Assembly (NCBI RefSeq): GCF_000478195.2
Contig: NZ_AUZM01000010.1
Location: 1 to 64,000 of the forward strand
DNA from: Lyngbya aestuarii BL J
GTDB lineage: Bacteria; Cyanobacteriota; Cyanobacteriia; Cyanobacteriales; Microcoleaceae
Direction of reading: 5' to 3'
DNA length: 64,000 nucleotides
Shown piece by piece: positions 47,537 to 56,809 of the stretch. The notes under the pieces were generated by a model. The model did no database searches, was not told the origin of the DNA, and saw only the letters and a program-made list of their open reading frames with translations. Position 1 is the first letter of the stretch. Each line of letters begins with the position of its first letter. Made by a program: the position numbers and the translations under genes.

Positions 47537-49834
47537 CTACTCCAAAAATAAGTTGGCATCGGGAGGACTATAACTCCCACTTCCCGAAGACGAAGGTGCG
47601 GTCACTGGAGCCGGAGCCGCTTGGTAACTTCCTGAGCTTGCTGGTGCCGGACTCGGCGATGAGGAATAACCCGACCCGCTAGAATATCCACTGGAACCCG
47701 AGGAGTATCCACCGCTATACCCAGAGTAACTCCCTGAGTAGCTACCGCTATAACCCGAAGAATAGCCCCCCGAATTGTAGTCAGAGTAGTATCCACTATT
47801 ATATCCCGAATTGTAGTCAGAGGAGTATCCACTTGAGCCAGACGAATAGCTACCCGAATAGCCACCCGAATAGCCAGAGGAGTATCCACTGCTATAACCC
47901 GACGACGAATTACTAGAGTATCCCGACGAGCTAGAGGAGCCAGAAGAATAGCCCGAATAGCCGCTTTGTGAGGAACTGCTGGAACTTGAGGAACTCGAAG
48001 GAGATGAAGGCTGAGGTTGTTGAGAAGCCCAGTAAGCATCTCGTTCTTCGACCCAACGAGCGATCGCCCCTTGAGCTTCGTAATAGAGGGCGCGACCATA
48101 GCGAATTCTAGAGGCTTCGGAAATTGCAGAACTCAAGCTGCCTTGATCGGCTAAACCATAAGCCTTATTGAGAATGGGACGATCTTCAGCAATTTGGACT
48201 TCTGCGACCCATTCGTTAATTTGGTCACGGGCTTGAGAGTAGAGAGCGCGACCTTTCTCGATTTCTGAGGCTTTATCAATCGCAGCACTTAAGTTTCCTT
48301 CTTTGGAGAGTGCTAAGGCTTCATTGAGGAGAGGTTGATCTTCAATAATCTCAACCCGCTTTGTCCACTCAGCGATCAAGGTTTGAGCTTCGATCCGCAG
48401 CGGACGACCCAGAACGACTTGAGCCGCTTGAGCGACAGCCGCTTTAAAACCCTCTAGATTTTCTTGTTCTGAGAGCATCCGAGCCAGAACGAGATGAGGT
48501 CGGTCTTCAATCCGTTGAGTCTCTTTGCGCCAGTGAGCCACTAAGGTTTGAGCGTGTATCCGCCGAGGTCGTTGGGAACTAATGGTTTGCGCTTGATCCA
48601 TGGCCAGTTTGAGCGCCAAGGGATGACCGATTTTGGCAATCCCATCAGCGACTTGTAGAGCCACCAGATCTTGAATTTGTCCGTCTAATTGTTCGGTGGG
48701 GATGTGGGCTTGTTGATACAGGGTTTGATCGATTGACTTTTGTTCAAGAGCGGCTTTTCCTTCGAGCAAGATCACCAGCTTTTCAATAAAAGGCTTACTG
48801 TTAGCTTGGTTGAGGGATACATCTTGTACCTCTGCTAACAACAGCAAGTTTTGAGCATCTTGATAGAGGGGGGAATATTCAGGAACTCGTTGAGCGATAT
48901 TGAAGACGTTCGAGAGATTTTTCGCTTCTAGCTCTTGTTTGGCTTGGTCAATCAGTCTTTGGCTCCAGTTTTTGATCTCTTGACGAGCCACTGAATTGAC
49001 GTAGAGTTGGGAGTTGACTTGATGAGCGAGTGTAATGGCTTCTTCTAGGCTATTGGCTGTGTTTTGTTTGGCAATATTGCGAGCTTCTTCGAGTCGTTGA
49101 TAGCCTTGTCGTTCAACCGACATTCGATCAACTAACTCATTAAAGCGTTTTTCTCGCCAGTGAGCATTGTTGAGTTTCGCGAGAGACTGAATATTGCTGA
49201 AAGCTTGCGCCCAATTTTGTTGCTTCAAAGCCGCAAGTGCTTTGTCATAGAGTTGTTGACCTTTATCCCAGTCATTTTGCCAGTCAGCGATCGCGTCTTC
49301 AACTGTCGAGTAGGCGGGACTGGTTTTCGGGACAATACTGACTAATTCAATCGCCCCGTCTAAGTTTCCTTCGTCTATTTTTTGGTTCGCCTGGACAATC
49401 AAAAGTTTGACCCATTTCTCCATCATTTTGCGACCTTGAGGCTGAAGGGGATGAGTCGTAGGCCAGCTTTCGACCAAATTAAAAGCCGCTTGAATTTCCG
49501 GGAGTTGTCCCGACTCAGCCGCTTGATCTGCACAATAGAGCCGATCTCCATCGGCTGATAACGGTGAAATTTCTTGGCAGTTGGGAGCAGGGGGGGTGAT
49601 CAGCAGCCAGAGTAAAGCTCCAGCACCCATTGTTCCAAATCCGAGCAGAACGGTGAGCCAGAGAAGTTGCCATCCCCAAAAGCCTTTGGGTAATTTCAGT
49701 GAACGTCGATTTGTCGCTTTTTGATCGGTTTGGGACGCGATCTCTGGGTCTAACTCCGAGGGGGAAGTGGGACAGAGATCCGTTTCTCCTGCTGCACTGA
49801 AGTGAGTGGATTGGTTAAATTGGGGTGTCGTCAT
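47537..49834 (-). CDS. Membrane-anchored helical-repeat protein with Ser/Gly/Tyr-rich low-complexity tail
   Basis: 765 aa. One membrane helix (about 50-83, LLWLTVLLGFGTMGAGALLW) follows a short N-terminal arm, giving a likely type II topology. Residues about 90-615 are alpha-helical with repeated units of about 45 residues (QAQTLIAEWTKRVEIIEDQP, ALYSQARDQINEWVAEVQIA, ALYYEAQGAIARWVEERDAY). The last 145 residues are extremely rich in Ser, Gly and Tyr with about two dozen [S/G]Y[S/G] motifs (YSSGYSSGYSGGYSGSYS). Related proteins are often labelled chromosome segregation ATPase-like, but no ATPase motif is visible. Function unknown. Confidence 0.85.
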   Translation of the reverse strand: MTTPQFNQSTHFSAAGETDLCPTSPSELDPEIASQTDQKATNRRSLKLPKGFWGWQLLWLTVLLGFGTMGAGALLWLLITPPAPNCQEISPLSADGDRLYCADQAAESGQLPEIQAAFNLVESWPTTHPLQPQGRKMMEKWVKLLIVQANQKIDEGNLDGAIELVSIVPKTSPAYSTVEDAIADWQNDWDKGQQLYDKALAALKQQNWAQAFSNIQSLAKLNNAHWREKRFNELVDRMSVERQGYQRLEEARNIAKQNTANSLEEAITLAHQVNSQLYVNSVARQEIKNWSQRLIDQAKQELEAKNLSNVFNIAQRVPEYSPLYQDAQNLLLLAEVQDVSLNQANSKPFIEKLVILLEGKAALEQKSIDQTLYQQAHIPTEQLDGQIQDLVALQVADGIAKIGHPLALKLAMDQAQTISSQRPRRIHAQTLVAHWRKETQRIEDRPHLVLARMLSEQENLEGFKAAVAQAAQVVLGRPLRIEAQTLIAEWTKRVEIIEDQPLLNEALALSKEGNLSAAIDKASEIEKGRALYSQARDQINEWVAEVQIAEDRPILNKAYGLADQGSLSSAISEASRIRYGRALYYEAQGAIARWVEERDAYWASQQPQPSSPSSSSSSSSSSQSGYSGYSSGSSSSSGYSSNSSSGYSSGYSSGYSGGYSGSYSSGSSGYSSDYNSGYNSGYYSDYNSGGYSSGYSGSYSGSYSGYSGGYSSGSSGYSSGSGYSSSPSPAPASSGSYQAAPAPVTAPSSSGSGSYSPPDANLFLE

Positions 49835-50232
49835 GACTTTACCATTTTCCTTCGATTCGTTCTTGGTTTGGTCTCACCCTGTTTGAGGAGCTTGTTCAGC
49901 CTCAGCTTAACCCTGAACCACAGCTCACCAGAGAGCTAATATAGACTATTTTGAGTCGGGGGTTTCTTCTGAGTTGGACTTGGCTCTCACCGTCGAGTGG
50001 TTGGGAGTTAGACGTGAATCTGCTGTGATTTTATACAGTGATGAACCGAGTTTAATAATTGGGGTTCATCATTTAAAAAAATATAATCAAATCGTTCTAA
50101 GTCTTACATATATTAGCGATCCTGACCTAAGTTCGTCAAACTCAAGTGTTTTCCGGGTTAGGCTGAGATCAAAGGTCAATACCCCCTATCGGGCGGAGTG
50201 TCTGCGGGTGTGAGCCTCGCTGTCTGGATGAT
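49835..50232. other. Gene-free region with one strong hairpin
   Basis: About 400 bases between the Fur-family gene and the tail-protein gene. A perfect nine-pair hairpin, TGATGAACC (50039-50047) with GGTTCATCA (50063-50071), lies in it. It is the only structured feature I see; a 79-codon + frame (49974-50213) looks spurious. Confidence 0.5.
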
Positions 50233-50700
50233 TTAGGAGGCTTTGGGGGTGGAGTCGCTGCTATTTTCCTCGCTCTGGGCTGAGTCTGATGAACTGTAGC
50301 CAAAAAAATCAATTCGATAATCTGTAATTTTGATTCCGGTTTGTTTTTCGACTTGTTCGATTACGGATGCCGGAAGTTCGATATGAACATCAACAATCCG
50401 TTCAGTATCTAGACAATTGACATGGGAATGGGAATCACTGATATGTCCGTATAAACGACCTTCAGAACGTTCAATACACTCAATAATACTCTCACGGGAG
50501 AGGGCTTCTAAGTTTTGGTACACTGATGTGTGGCCGATTGCTTTACCCTGTTGATTGAGTCGATCGTAAATTTCACGGGCTGACAGGTGTTCCTGTGCTT
50601 CCCAGAGGAGTTCGAGGATAAAGCGACGTTGACGGCTCAGTCGCATTCCTCGCGTCTGACACCGATTTAATGCATCCTCTAATGAACGAATAGGTTTCAC
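50233..50700 (-). CDS. Fur-family regulator, PerR/FurC-like
   Basis: 155 aa. Winged helix with RLSRQRRFILELLWEAQEHL, then SAREIYDRLNQQGKAIGHTS, VYQNLEAL. The metal-binding region reads ISDSHSHVNCLDTERIVDVH. The C-terminal CxxC zinc motifs of ordinary Fur are missing, and this pattern matches what I remember of the FurC (PerR-type, peroxide-responding) branch of cyanobacteria. It would repress peroxide-defence genes with iron or manganese bound. The acidic Ser-rich tail (last 20 residues) is unusual. Assignment to the branch is by memory and moderate. Confidence 0.85.
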   Translation of the reverse strand: MKPIRSLEDALNRCQTRGMRLSRQRRFILELLWEAQEHLSAREIYDRLNQQGKAIGHTSVYQNLEALSRESIIECIERSEGRLYGHISDSHSHVNCLDTERIVDVHIELPASVIEQVEKQTGIKITDYRIDFFGYSSSDSAQSEENSSDSTPKAS

Positions 50701-50925
50701 TTCTTACGCCTCTGTTTGTTCTAAAACTATCTGTTATCTGTGTTGTTAAACGTTTGTATACTAACCTACGACTTCTATTTTATCTTAGGCATTTTAGCGG
50801 GTTGAGTAAAGGACATTTTACCAGTCTGACTGCGGGGTGAACAGATCCAATCAATCTGTGACCCAGACAAGCTACAATCGCAACAGGTGTCCATTTGGTG
50901 CAATATCAACCCCAGTTCACAAAAC

Positions 50926-51414
50926 ATGACCATTACCATCCAGCTTAATTCTAAATTCATAGATCACTTAGACTTGTCACCCGCTCAAACGACCATTGAA
51001 AAATTACTCGAACAAGGTCAAATTGCACAGAGTGAGCAACAGATTTGCTTTGAGGTTGACTATCCCCGCGATCCTCAAGACCCCCGCGAACTCTCTGAGG
51101 TTCCAGAAATCAGACTTTGGTTTGTTCGCTTGGATGCTCGTTATCCTTGGTTACCTTTTTTGCTCGATTGGAAAGCAGGTGAACTGGCTCGCTACGTTGC
51201 CATGCACGTTCCTCATCAATTCCATCGCACAGAAGGTATTCAGTATAACCCAGAAGCGTTGGAAATTTTTTTAATGCGTAAAATTTTTATTCTAGCTGAT
51301 TGGCTACCCCAGCAAGGAATTTCCAGTATTTCTCGCCTCAAGTCTATGTCTCAAATGCTCGGTTATGATTTGGATGAGGGTTTATTTGAGTTGATTACTT
51401 CGAGTTCGATTTGA
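50926..51414 (+). CDS. CRR6-family NdhI maturation factor
   Basis: 162 aa from ATG 50926 (MTITIQLNSKFIDHLDLSPA); the frame opens 13 codons earlier without support. Conserved CRR6 (DUF1817) segments: WFVRLDARYPWLPFLLDWKA, GELARYVAMHVPHQF, EGIQYNPEALEIFLMRKIF. In chloroplasts and cyanobacteria CRR6 assists assembly of the NdhI-containing arm of the NDH-1 complex used in cyclic electron flow and respiration. It is divergent from the Fur-family gene with 225 bases between them. Confidence 0.92.
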   Translation: MTITIQLNSKFIDHLDLSPAQTTIEKLLEQGQIAQSEQQICFEVDYPRDPQDPRELSEVPEIRLWFVRLDARYPWLPFLLDWKAGELARYVAMHVPHQFHRTEGIQYNPEALEIFLMRKIFILADWLPQQGISSISRLKSMSQMLGYDLDEGLFELITSSSI

Positions 51415-52093
51415 ATTGTTCTCGATACTGTTTGCTTTCTACTCTAGGTTCGGAGAGCTTACCTGGTTTTGGGTGAAATGATCAAAAAACGCATAGATTG
51501 ATTTCTACAGCACTTTGCGACTTAATCTTGTACAAGAGCAATCATGTGACAATTAGATTGGCTTACTATTGCTGTACTTCATAGGCGTCGCACACGCTGT
51601 ATATCACCCTGCAAACTCCTCTACAGAAATTCTACTTTTCCTTCTGGGGTGGTTGATCACATCGGTATCGGTTGTAGTTGTCGAGTTAGCTGAGTTATGA
51701 TTTAGACAATTAGTATTGAGCTGCATATAGCACAAGAGTCTCAATCTAATCAATCAGGGGAACTTCAAGGTTGTAATAACCACTTAGATTAAAAACAGGG
51801 AACCATTTAAGCTGATTAAAATGCATCTATGCTCTATGTCCATCGTCATAGAGTTAATATTTTGCTTATGTGTAAAGCGTTGAAGCGAGATTGTTACTAA
51901 TCAAAACCAAGCAAGCCATGTTTTAGAGGACAAGTTACAATTCTTCTCAGTTTAGAAGCGTTTCAGTTTCTCTGAGAGTTACACAGCCTTTTTCTGAGAA
52001 ATCCTTTTTGTTTTCAAGGTTAAGTCTGTTGACAACTCACTCTAGTTCAATCGACTGGAAAAATTAACACCTCTATCAAATTTTTACGAATCT
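51415..52093. other. Long gene-free region before the glycosyltransferase gene
   Basis: About 680 bases with no supportable gene. It contains a probable MITE at 51508-51599. TTGACA occurs near 52029, about 65 bases before the glycosyltransferase ATG, and could be a -35 element, but no good -10 follows at the right distance. Confidence 0.5.
51508..51599. mobile_element. 92-bp MITE candidate with TA flanks
   Basis: The ends are CAGCACTTTGCGAC and GTCGCACACGCTG, which pair as imperfect inverted repeats (CAGC ... TGCGAC). TA stands on both sides (51506-51507 and 51600-51601), as after IS630/Tc1-mariner-type insertion. The first ten bases resemble the end of the MITE at 17930-18032 (AGCACT..GC), so both may use the same transposase. 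Confidence 0.55.
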
Positions 52094-53410
52094 ATGACTA
52101 AAACTAACCATCAAGATTTACCTTTCATGCGTATCCTCATGGTTGTTGAAAATATCTCTCGGAAAATGGGAGGTGAATCGGGTAAAAGTTTCTACTACTT
52201 GCAACTTTTGCGAGAACGAAATATTGAGGTTAGGGCAATTTGTCATGGGCGAGTCCGTGAAGAACTCCGTCAAGAGTTTGCTCAAGATCCTGAACAATTC
52301 CAAAAAATTCATTTTATCGATGATACTTGGTATCAAGCGATGATTTGGTGGATTGGAAAGAAATTTCCCTATCGAATTCAAGACCTAATCTTTAATCAAA
52401 TTATTCATTGGGTCACTCAATATCAGGGTCGTAAGTTAGCGAAAAAGTTGATTCAAGAACATCAGATTGATCTCATTTTTGAGCCAGCACCCATTACTCC
52501 GAAAGGACTCAGTTTCATGTATGACATGGGAGTTCCTGTTGTCATCGGGCCACTATCAGGAGGGTTGGATTTTCCCCCGGCATTTCAATACATGGACTCC
52601 AAAATCAGTCGTCTATCTATCAAAGTTAGCCGTTATTTCTCTAATATTCTCAATCAACTTGTTCCCGGAAAATTAAAAGCTGATGCTTTGATTGTCGCCA
52701 ACCCACAGACTCAAGCGGCTTTACCACAGGGTTCTCAAGGCAAACTCTATGAAGTGATTGAGTGCGGGGTAGATTTAGATTTCTGGCTTCCGAAAAAACT
52801 TCATCAATCTCAACCCGATCAAATAATTCGATTTATCTACGTCGGACGCTTTGTAGACTGGAAAGGGGTTGAATTTTTGATTGAAGCTTTCCACTCTGTA
52901 GTCAGTTTTAACCCGAATGTAGTATTAGAGTTGGTCGGTGATGGCCGATTACAAAAACAGATTAAAAACCGAGTCAAAGAATTAGGAATTCAAAGCCATG
53001 TACAATTTCATGGGTGGCAACCTCGGGCTAAGGTTGTTCAACTTCTACATAAATGTGATGTGTTTGTGATGCCCTCTCTACGGGAGGCAGGTGGAAATGC
53101 GATTATGGAGGCGATGGCAATTGGATTACCCACCATCACGACTAATTGGGGAGGCCCTGCTTCGATTGTAGACTCTCGCTGTGGTATTCTCGTCGATCCA
53201 ACTTCCCCAGAGGAGTTTACAGAGGGTTTAAGCAAGGCGATGATCCGTTTGACTGAATCTTCTCAACTTCGAGATCAAATGGCAGAGGCGGCAAAGCAAC
53301 GGGTTCGAGAAGATTATTTTGACTGGCAATCTAAATGCGATCGCATGATTGAGATTTTTGCAGAAACACTTCCTCAAACTGAAAAAGTCCCCGTTCTCAA
53401 TTCTCGCTAA
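52094..53410 (+). CDS. Family 4 glycosyltransferase
   Basis: 438 aa, GT-B fold. The N-terminal domain (MRILMVVENISRKMGGESGK, starting at residue 12) binds the acceptor. The C-terminal domain is the Glycos_transf_1 type with RFIYVGRFVDWKGVEFLIEA and the E-x7-E motif in PSLREAGGNAIMEAMAIGLP, binding a nucleotide sugar. It probably adds a sugar to an exopolysaccharide or lipid-linked glycan; the exact sugar is unknown. The gene converges with the DUF2079 genes and ends at a strong terminator. A second ATG (residue 12) is an alternative start. Confidence 0.92.
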   Translation: MTKTNHQDLPFMRILMVVENISRKMGGESGKSFYYLQLLRERNIEVRAICHGRVREELRQEFAQDPEQFQKIHFIDDTWYQAMIWWIGKKFPYRIQDLIFNQIIHWVTQYQGRKLAKKLIQEHQIDLIFEPAPITPKGLSFMYDMGVPVVIGPLSGGLDFPPAFQYMDSKISRLSIKVSRYFSNILNQLVPGKLKADALIVANPQTQAALPQGSQGKLYEVIECGVDLDFWLPKKLHQSQPDQIIRFIYVGRFVDWKGVEFLIEAFHSVVSFNPNVVLELVGDGRLQKQIKNRVKELGIQSHVQFHGWQPRAKVVQLLHKCDVFVMPSLREAGGNAIMEAMAIGLPTITTNWGGPASIVDSRCGILVDPTSPEEFTEGLSKAMIRLTESSQLRDQMAEAAKQRVREDYFDWQSKCDRMIEIFAETLPQTEKVPVLNSR

Positions 53411-53467
53411 TCTTTAGTTTGAGTGAGTTGATTGGGTTCAATATATATAAAATTAGTGTAATTATTT

Positions 53468-53512
53468 AGTCTAAGTTTTCTTGCAGATAATGGTAAGGGA
53501 CTTAGACTTTTT
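53468..53512. terminator. Strong terminator between convergent genes
   Basis: Perfect nine-pair stem AGTCTAAGT (53468-53476) with ACTTAGACT (53500-53508), followed by a T run on the + strand and an A run before it on the minus strand side. It serves the glycosyltransferase gene and possibly the convergent DUF2079 gene. Confidence 0.8.
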
Positions 53513-53519
53513 AAATGAG

Positions 53520-55043
53520 TTAAGGATAAAAAGGATTAATCTTTTCAAACAGATAGACATCATCTCGATTAAATTTTAATTGAAATTGAGGTAAGTTTTG
53601 TAGTTGATTAACCAGAGATTGAGCAAATTGATGGTTACTTTTCCAACCTGGATGTCGAACATTAAGGAGAATATAATCAAATTTAGTCAGATCGGGTGGA
53701 GGGGCATCAACATTGGTAAATTTAACCACAGTTCGATGAGTCACATGAGGGGCTAAATTTGCGGTTGTTAGGACTGAACCTTGAGTCATTTGAATAAGGT
53801 TGATTGCTAAATGATTGGCTGTCCAAGTATCAGTTTCTTGGATATAAATAGACCAAAAATAACCAAATTTTGCTAAACATAAAAATGAAATAAATGACCA
53901 GGTTAAAATGAGTTTACAAATAATCTTTTTTTGTTGAATCAATGAAAAGTTGATAGTTTTGTGAGTTTGCCAAATATTTAAAACCCATTTCCCTAAATAT
54001 TCCTCAGAATGAGCTAAACTCGAAATCATTGCGACAATCAGAAACGGAACAATAGGAATAGAATATTGATGAATTAAATCTCGTTGAGCATCAATTTCTG
54101 ATAAAATATTCTTGACTAATGCAGGTAATGCACTCACAAAAGGGGCTAAGTGTCGGGGTGATAGCCACCAAACCACAGGCGAAAGAAATAAAGTTATATA
54201 TTCTAAGGTTTTCCAGGAAAAAAAATTATCTAAAACGAGGCGGGGTTTCAACACTAAATTAACAATAATTTCTAAAACAGAGTTGCCTAAATAGCTGTAA
54301 CGTCCGACTCCACCTGGCCCCACACCTGCTTTAAAATAAGGAATTATTCCTTGAACGACAATGATAAACCAACCCACTCCCGCAAATAAGGCGATCACTC
54401 CATAAAGTCGTTTTTTTTCATAGAAAAATAGCCAAACTCCCATCGCCGCCACCGTCAAAGCCAAAGCATCTTTACAGCCTAAAATCCAAATTACCGCCAG
54501 ACAAAACCAACCTGTTTTATTTAATTTTGCGGCTAAAATAGCACCTAAAAATACAGGTAATGCCATCACTTCGGGATGAAAATCAAAGAGATTAATATTA
54601 AAAACAACAGGATATAATAGATAAACGACTGCCATTGTTAGAGATAAAGAGCGGTTTAACCCGGCTTGTCTGGCTAAACCCCAGGTTGGCCAAGCCCCTA
54701 ACGCCAGAGATATAGCTTGAATAAGAAGTAACCAATGTACAGAAGGATAAATGCGGTAAAATAAAGCAATAAAATACATCACCCATGCCGCATGATTTCC
54801 CATATGATGTATATTTAAAAAAGAGGAAATGGGAGGTTTTCCTTGACTGATGAGATAAACGATTTGATCATAAATTCCGAGTTCAAAAGCAGTAGACTGA
54901 AATAAAGCATGACGTAAACTACTACAAAAAAAGAAAATGATTGATGCAGTCACGATCATTCCAGCTAACGGATGTAATTTGAATGATCTCCCTTGAAATC
55001 GTTGCATTCTTGGGAATGGAAACTTTTTCATCTCATCTGACAC
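53520..55043 (-). CDS. DUF2079 polytopic membrane protein (paralogue 1)
   Basis: 507 aa with about nine to ten membrane helices. DUF2079 is a GT-C-like family of predicted membrane glycosyltransferases that use lipid-linked sugars. Conserved first-loop segments are FELGIYDQIVYLISQGKPPI and HHMGNHAAWVMYF, with acidic and His residues in the position typical of GT-C catalytic loops. The DFHPEVMALPVFLGAILAAK block is shared with the neighbour. It lies 37 bases downstream of a second DUF2079 gene, and the two are clear tandem duplicates. Substrate unknown. Confidence 0.88.
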   Translation of the reverse strand: MSDEMKKFPFPRMQRFQGRSFKLHPLAGMIVTASIIFFFCSSLRHALFQSTAFELGIYDQIVYLISQGKPPISSFLNIHHMGNHAAWVMYFIALFYRIYPSVHWLLLIQAISLALGAWPTWGLARQAGLNRSLSLTMAVVYLLYPVVFNINLFDFHPEVMALPVFLGAILAAKLNKTGWFCLAVIWILGCKDALALTVAAMGVWLFFYEKKRLYGVIALFAGVGWFIIVVQGIIPYFKAGVGPGGVGRYSYLGNSVLEIIVNLVLKPRLVLDNFFSWKTLEYITLFLSPVVWWLSPRHLAPFVSALPALVKNILSEIDAQRDLIHQYSIPIVPFLIVAMISSLAHSEEYLGKWVLNIWQTHKTINFSLIQQKKIICKLILTWSFISFLCLAKFGYFWSIYIQETDTWTANHLAINLIQMTQGSVLTTANLAPHVTHRTVVKFTNVDAPPPDLTKFDYILLNVRHPGWKSNHQFAQSLVNQLQNLPQFQLKFNRDDVYLFEKINPFYP

Positions 55044-55080
55044 TTAAAATTCTGCATAAATTATGTATTTGTAGTCAAGT

Positions 55081-56592
55081 TTAACGGGAAAAATTCGTTG
55101 TTTGTTGAAAGACGAAAACATCATCTTGTTGATAAAGGGCTTGAAATCGAGGATCAGTGGTTAGTTTATTGGCAATATTTTGACCGATGTTTTCCGTATC
55201 TGGCCAAGGATGACGTAAATTTAAAACAATATAGTCAAATTCAGTAAAATTATCATCGATTGTAACTTGACTTAATAACTTAACCACTGGACGATGGGTA
55301 AAATGGGGCGCGAGTCGATTATCTGTTAATACATTTCCTCGGGGTTGAACAAGCGTTATTGCTTCTCGGGTTGCGTTCCAGGTATCAAGTCGATTAAAAT
55401 AAACCCAAAATCGACCATATTTTCCAAACATCAAGAAAACAATCAATGACCAGATGAGGATCAATTGAGGCAGTTTGCTATAGTTGGGAAAACTGATAGT
55501 ATCTTGTATTTGTTCTGTTTTTTTGAGTTTTTGCCAGATTTTAAGAATGACTTTTCCCAGACTAGAACCATGATGTTCTAAACTAGAAATTATTGCAACG
55601 AGTAAAAAGGGTAGAACGGGAATAGAATATTGAAAGGCGAGACTGCGTTGAAACGGAACGTCAGATAAGCTATTAATCAAGATTGTGGGAATTGCTGGAA
55701 CTAAAGCCGTTAAAGATAGGGGAGAAAGCCACCAAATCACTGGAAAAAAGAGTTGGTAGAGATAATCTAAGGTGGAAAGTGAAATTAATCGTCCCAACAC
55801 TAAATAGGGTTTCAAGATCAGATTAACGAGAATTTCTAAAACTGAGTTGCCTAAATAAGTATAACGCCAAACCCCTTCTACTTCTCGCCCACTAAAGTTG
55901 GGGATCATCACCTGAGTCACAACCACAAACCAAGCCATTCCTAACAGCAGTGCGATCGTCCCACAAATGCGCCGTTTTTCAAAGATTAATAACCAAAATC
56001 CTAATGCCAAAATTGTTAAAGACAACACCGCTTTACATCCCAATACCCAAATAATCGCCACAGAAAACCACAATATTTGTCGCAACTTCGCTGCTAATAC
56101 TGCGGCTAATAATGCCGGAAGCGCCATCACTTCGGGGTGAAAATCAAACAGGTTAATATTAAAAACAACGGGATAAAGGATATAAACTGCGGCGATCGCC
56201 AGCGATAACCGTTCACTCAAACCCGCTAGACGCGCTAAACTCCAAGTCGGCCAAATTCCTAACGCTAAAACAATTGCTTGTAAAAGTAGTAACAGGTATA
56301 CACTGGGATAAACTTTGTACAGCAACCCCAATGGATACACCGCCCAAGCCCCATGATTTCCCAGATGATGGAAGCCTAAAATAGAGGAAATTGGCGGCTG
56401 TCCTTGGCTGATCAAATAAGTCACTTGATCGTAGATGCCTAAATCATAGCCTGTGGATTGAAATAGCCAGTGTCGCAGGCTGCTACAGATCCAAAAAATG
56501 GCGCTCGCCCCTGCGATCATTGAGAGAACAGGTGAAGGTGGAAGCCAATTTTGAGACTTTGTTGAGGAAGAAGGTTCAGGCGATATTTGCAT
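55081..56592 (-). CDS. DUF2079 polytopic membrane protein (paralogue 2)
   Basis: 503 aa, co-linear with the downstream DUF2079 protein over its full length (shared YDLGIYDQVTYLISQGQPPI, HHLGNHGAWAVYP, LFDFHPEVMALPALLAAVLA, YLGNSVLEILVNLILKP, FDYIVLNLRHP). Roughly half or more of residues look identical by eye. About nine to ten membrane helices and a C-terminal periplasmic alpha/beta portion are visible. Probably the first gene of a two-gene operon. A glycosyltransferase gene on the other strand ends near the second copy, so the locus may concern cell-surface glycans. Confidence 0.88.
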   Translation of the reverse strand: MQISPEPSSSTKSQNWLPPSPVLSMIAGASAIFWICSSLRHWLFQSTGYDLGIYDQVTYLISQGQPPISSILGFHHLGNHGAWAVYPLGLLYKVYPSVYLLLLLQAIVLALGIWPTWSLARLAGLSERLSLAIAAVYILYPVVFNINLFDFHPEVMALPALLAAVLAAKLRQILWFSVAIIWVLGCKAVLSLTILALGFWLLIFEKRRICGTIALLLGMAWFVVVTQVMIPNFSGREVEGVWRYTYLGNSVLEILVNLILKPYLVLGRLISLSTLDYLYQLFFPVIWWLSPLSLTALVPAIPTILINSLSDVPFQRSLAFQYSIPVLPFLLVAIISSLEHHGSSLGKVILKIWQKLKKTEQIQDTISFPNYSKLPQLILIWSLIVFLMFGKYGRFWVYFNRLDTWNATREAITLVQPRGNVLTDNRLAPHFTHRPVVKLLSQVTIDDNFTEFDYIVLNLRHPWPDTENIGQNIANKLTTDPRFQALYQQDDVFVFQQTTNFSR

Positions 56593-56672
56593 TAAGATTC
56601 AATCTATCCGTAATTTCGGGCATAATGTCGGATTGATCGTACAGGATTGGAGACAAAAAGCGATCGGTTTTT

Positions 56673-56809
56673 TCAGTCAGCCGTCACCCGTGAAAAGTGA
56701 TCACGGCTTGACTGTAAACTGTCTCCCCATCTTTTGTGTCACCCTAAATGAAATGAAGGGTCTAAGAGATTCTCAACGACTAAATTTCTAACAGGTGACG
56801 GCTGACTGA
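56673..56809. repeat. 137-bp element bounded by 16-bp perfect inverted repeats
   Basis: TCAGTCAGCCGTCACC at 56673-56688 and its exact reverse complement at 56794-56809 enclose about 105 bases. The right arm lies inside the 3' end of cofH and encodes its last residues (HQSAVTC). The repeat motif resembles cyanobacterial CAGTCANC-type STRRs. It may be a MITE or a large terminator-like fold. Confidence 0.8.

Noticed and set aside
47602-48099. 165-codon frame inside the Tyr-rich tail gene
   Set aside because: Its repetitive sequence is a by-product of the Ser/Gly/Tyr codon repeats in the real frame.
49974-50213. 79-codon + frame between the Fur-family and tail-protein genes
   Set aside because: It spans a strong hairpin, has poor start context and no similarity that I recognise.
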